The translations under genes were made by a program, and so were the position numbers. The notes beneath the pieces were generated by a model that saw only the letters and a program-made list of their open reading frames with translations, ran no database searches and was not told the origin of the DNA. Positions 62,699-64,000 of a stretch of DNA of 64,000 nucleotides are shown here, piece after piece. This stretch comes from Zoroaster sp. YZ-2022 (taxonomy: Eukaryota; Echinodermata; Asteroidea; Forcipulatida; Zoroasteridae): positions 4,060,698 to 4,124,697 of the forward strand of contig CM055816.1 of the NCBI GenBank assembly GCA_029582265.1, in the 5' to 3' direction. Positions within the stretch are counted from its first letter, which is position 1, and every line of letters starts with the position of its first letter.

Positions 62699-63640
62699 GT
62701 CACCGATGCAAAGCTACAATCTTACTAAACGGTGTCACAGCAAACAGTCTTGACTTACCCTTTGTCACCATGCAAAGCTACAAATCTTACTACACGGTGT
62801 CACAGCAAACATTCTTTACTTATCCTTGTCACCGCGGTAAAGCTAAATCTTTACTAAACGGTGTCACAGCAAACAGTCTTTACTTATCCTTTGTCACCGT
62901 GCAAAGCCAAAATCTTACTAAACGGTGTCACAGCAAAGAGTCTTTACTTATCCTTGTCACCGCAAAGCTACAAATCTTACTACACCGGTGTCACAGCAAA
63001 CAGTCTTTACTTATCCTTGTCACCGCAAAAAAGCTACAATCTTACTAAACGGTGTCACAGCAAAGAGTCTTTACTTATCCTTTTCACCGTGCAAAGCTAC
63101 AAGTCTTACTACACAGTGTCACCGCAAGAACAGTCTTTACTTATCCTTGTCACCATGCAAAGCTACAAATCTTACTACATGGTGTCACCACAAACAGTCT
63201 TTACTTATTCTTTTCACCATGCAAAGCTACAAGTCTTACTACACAGTGTCACCGCAAAACAGTCTTTACTTATCCTTGTCACCATGCAAAGCTACAAATC
63301 TTACTACATGGTGTCGCCAAGAAAAGTCTTTACTTATCCTTGTATGCAAAGTTACAAATCTTACTACATGGTGTCACCAAAAACAGTCTTTACTTATCCT
63401 TGTCACCGCAAAGCTACAAATCTTACTACATGGTGTCACCAAAAACAGTCTTTACTTATCCTTGTCACCGTGCAAAGCTGCAAGTTTTACTACGGGTGTC
63501 ACCAAGAAACAGTCTTTACTTATCTTTTTACCATGCTAAGCTGCAAGTTTTTCTACACAGTGTCACCGCAAAACAGTCTTTACTTATTCTTGTCACCGTG
63601 CAAAGCTACAAATCTTACTACATAAGACTCAAGATATATA
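62690..63640. repeat. ~60-bp array derived from one MITE arm
   Basis: About 15 diverged units of ggtgtcacagcaaacagtct, ttacttatccttgtcaccgt, gcaaagctacaaatcttact, aca. The first half of the unit is the right arm of the MITE at 62529-62698. Units vary more than in the other arrays. Plus-strand frames of 140-250 codons are repeat translations. Confidence 0.88.
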
Positions 63641-63710
63641 TGTATATGTATAAAAACCAACCAGTGAAAGTGTCAGCTTATTTCGTTGTGGTGATAAAAC
63701 TGTAAGACAT

Positions 63711-63921
63711 TAAAGGGACAATATCGTCACGATCAACTGGGCATGGAATCAGATTTACTCAGTGACTGAAAAATAATACCTCCGTACATGATAAGGTCAT
63801 ATTACCGTTGTTGCTGCATAAATGAGCCAGTAATTTTCAGTCACCGTGTTCATCTTAAACTAGGACACCGATTCCATGCCCTGTTGAAAGTCTGCTCTGA
63901 TCGTGATGATACTGTCCCTTT
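63711..63921. mobile_element. TTAAAGGGACA-family MITE
   Basis: Left end ttaaagggacaatatcgtca, right end gatgatactgtccctttaa, middle gctgcataaatgagccagta. Together with 10468 it shows both ends intact. Confidence 0.88.
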
Positions 63922-64000
63922 AAATGCATTCAAATTGTTCATATTCAGAAATTTCTGTCTTCAGATGACAGAAATAAATCTATGAAAATTGTTAACTAAT

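Noticed and set aside
62629..63705. Frames of 139-254 codons on the plus strand with repeated SQQTVFTYP and CKATNLTT
   Set aside because: Translations of the ~60-bp array. Three frames stay open because the unit lacks stops.

Overview
This is a stretch of animal nuclear genome. Coding sequence is split into short GT-AG exons, introns are packed with minisatellites, foldback elements, tRNA-derived SINEs, non-LTR retrotransposons and a Penelope-like element, and the AT content is high. The repeat style (long (TA)n, (TAA)n and (ATT)n tracts, many palindromic MITEs) suggests a marine invertebrate, possibly an echinoderm or other non-vertebrate deuterostome. No taxon-specific gene proves this.

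Two real host genes are supported, both on the minus strand and both cut by the window edge. (1) A PDE9A-type cGMP phosphodiesterase. Its start codon is at 26765 and eleven exons with consistent phases run leftwards to 622, encoding about 308 residues and ending just after the first catalytic HD motif. The rest lies left of the window. Intron 1 spans about 18.2 kb and holds most of the mobile DNA. (2) The 3' two thirds of OXSM, the mitochondrial 3-oxoacyl-ACP synthase. Six exons lie between 62236 and 51971 and carry the Cys-His-His catalytic triad. The 5' exons lie beyond 64000.

Layout: 1-8.5 kb, PDE9A exons 2-11 interleaved with an 81-bp minisatellite, a hAT MITE and other low-complexity arrays. 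8.5-26.7 kb, PDE9A intron 1, with SINEs, an inverted pair of Penelope-like retroelement copies (GIY-YIG and RT domains) and several element ends carrying hammerhead-ribozyme-like sequences next to (TA)n, plus a tRNA-like gene. 26.8-51.9 kb, intergenic: two decayed CR1/L2-type LINEs, a restriction-like-endonuclease retroelement end on a 375-bp (TAA)n tract, SINEs, MITEs and minisatellites. 52-62 kb, OXSM, whose splice junctions and stop codon are caught up in large tandem arrays. 62-64 kb, tandem arrays and a MITE.

The three observations most worth following: (a) four tiny palindromic insertions of 26-32 bp, three with exact and one with 6/7 seven-base target duplications, two of them with an empty site visible in this window; (b) about 19 tandem copies of the 3' half of an OXSM exon with its splice donor, each containing an in-frame 72-bp segment that includes the second catalytic His; (c) hammerhead-like ribozyme cores in the Penelope ends.
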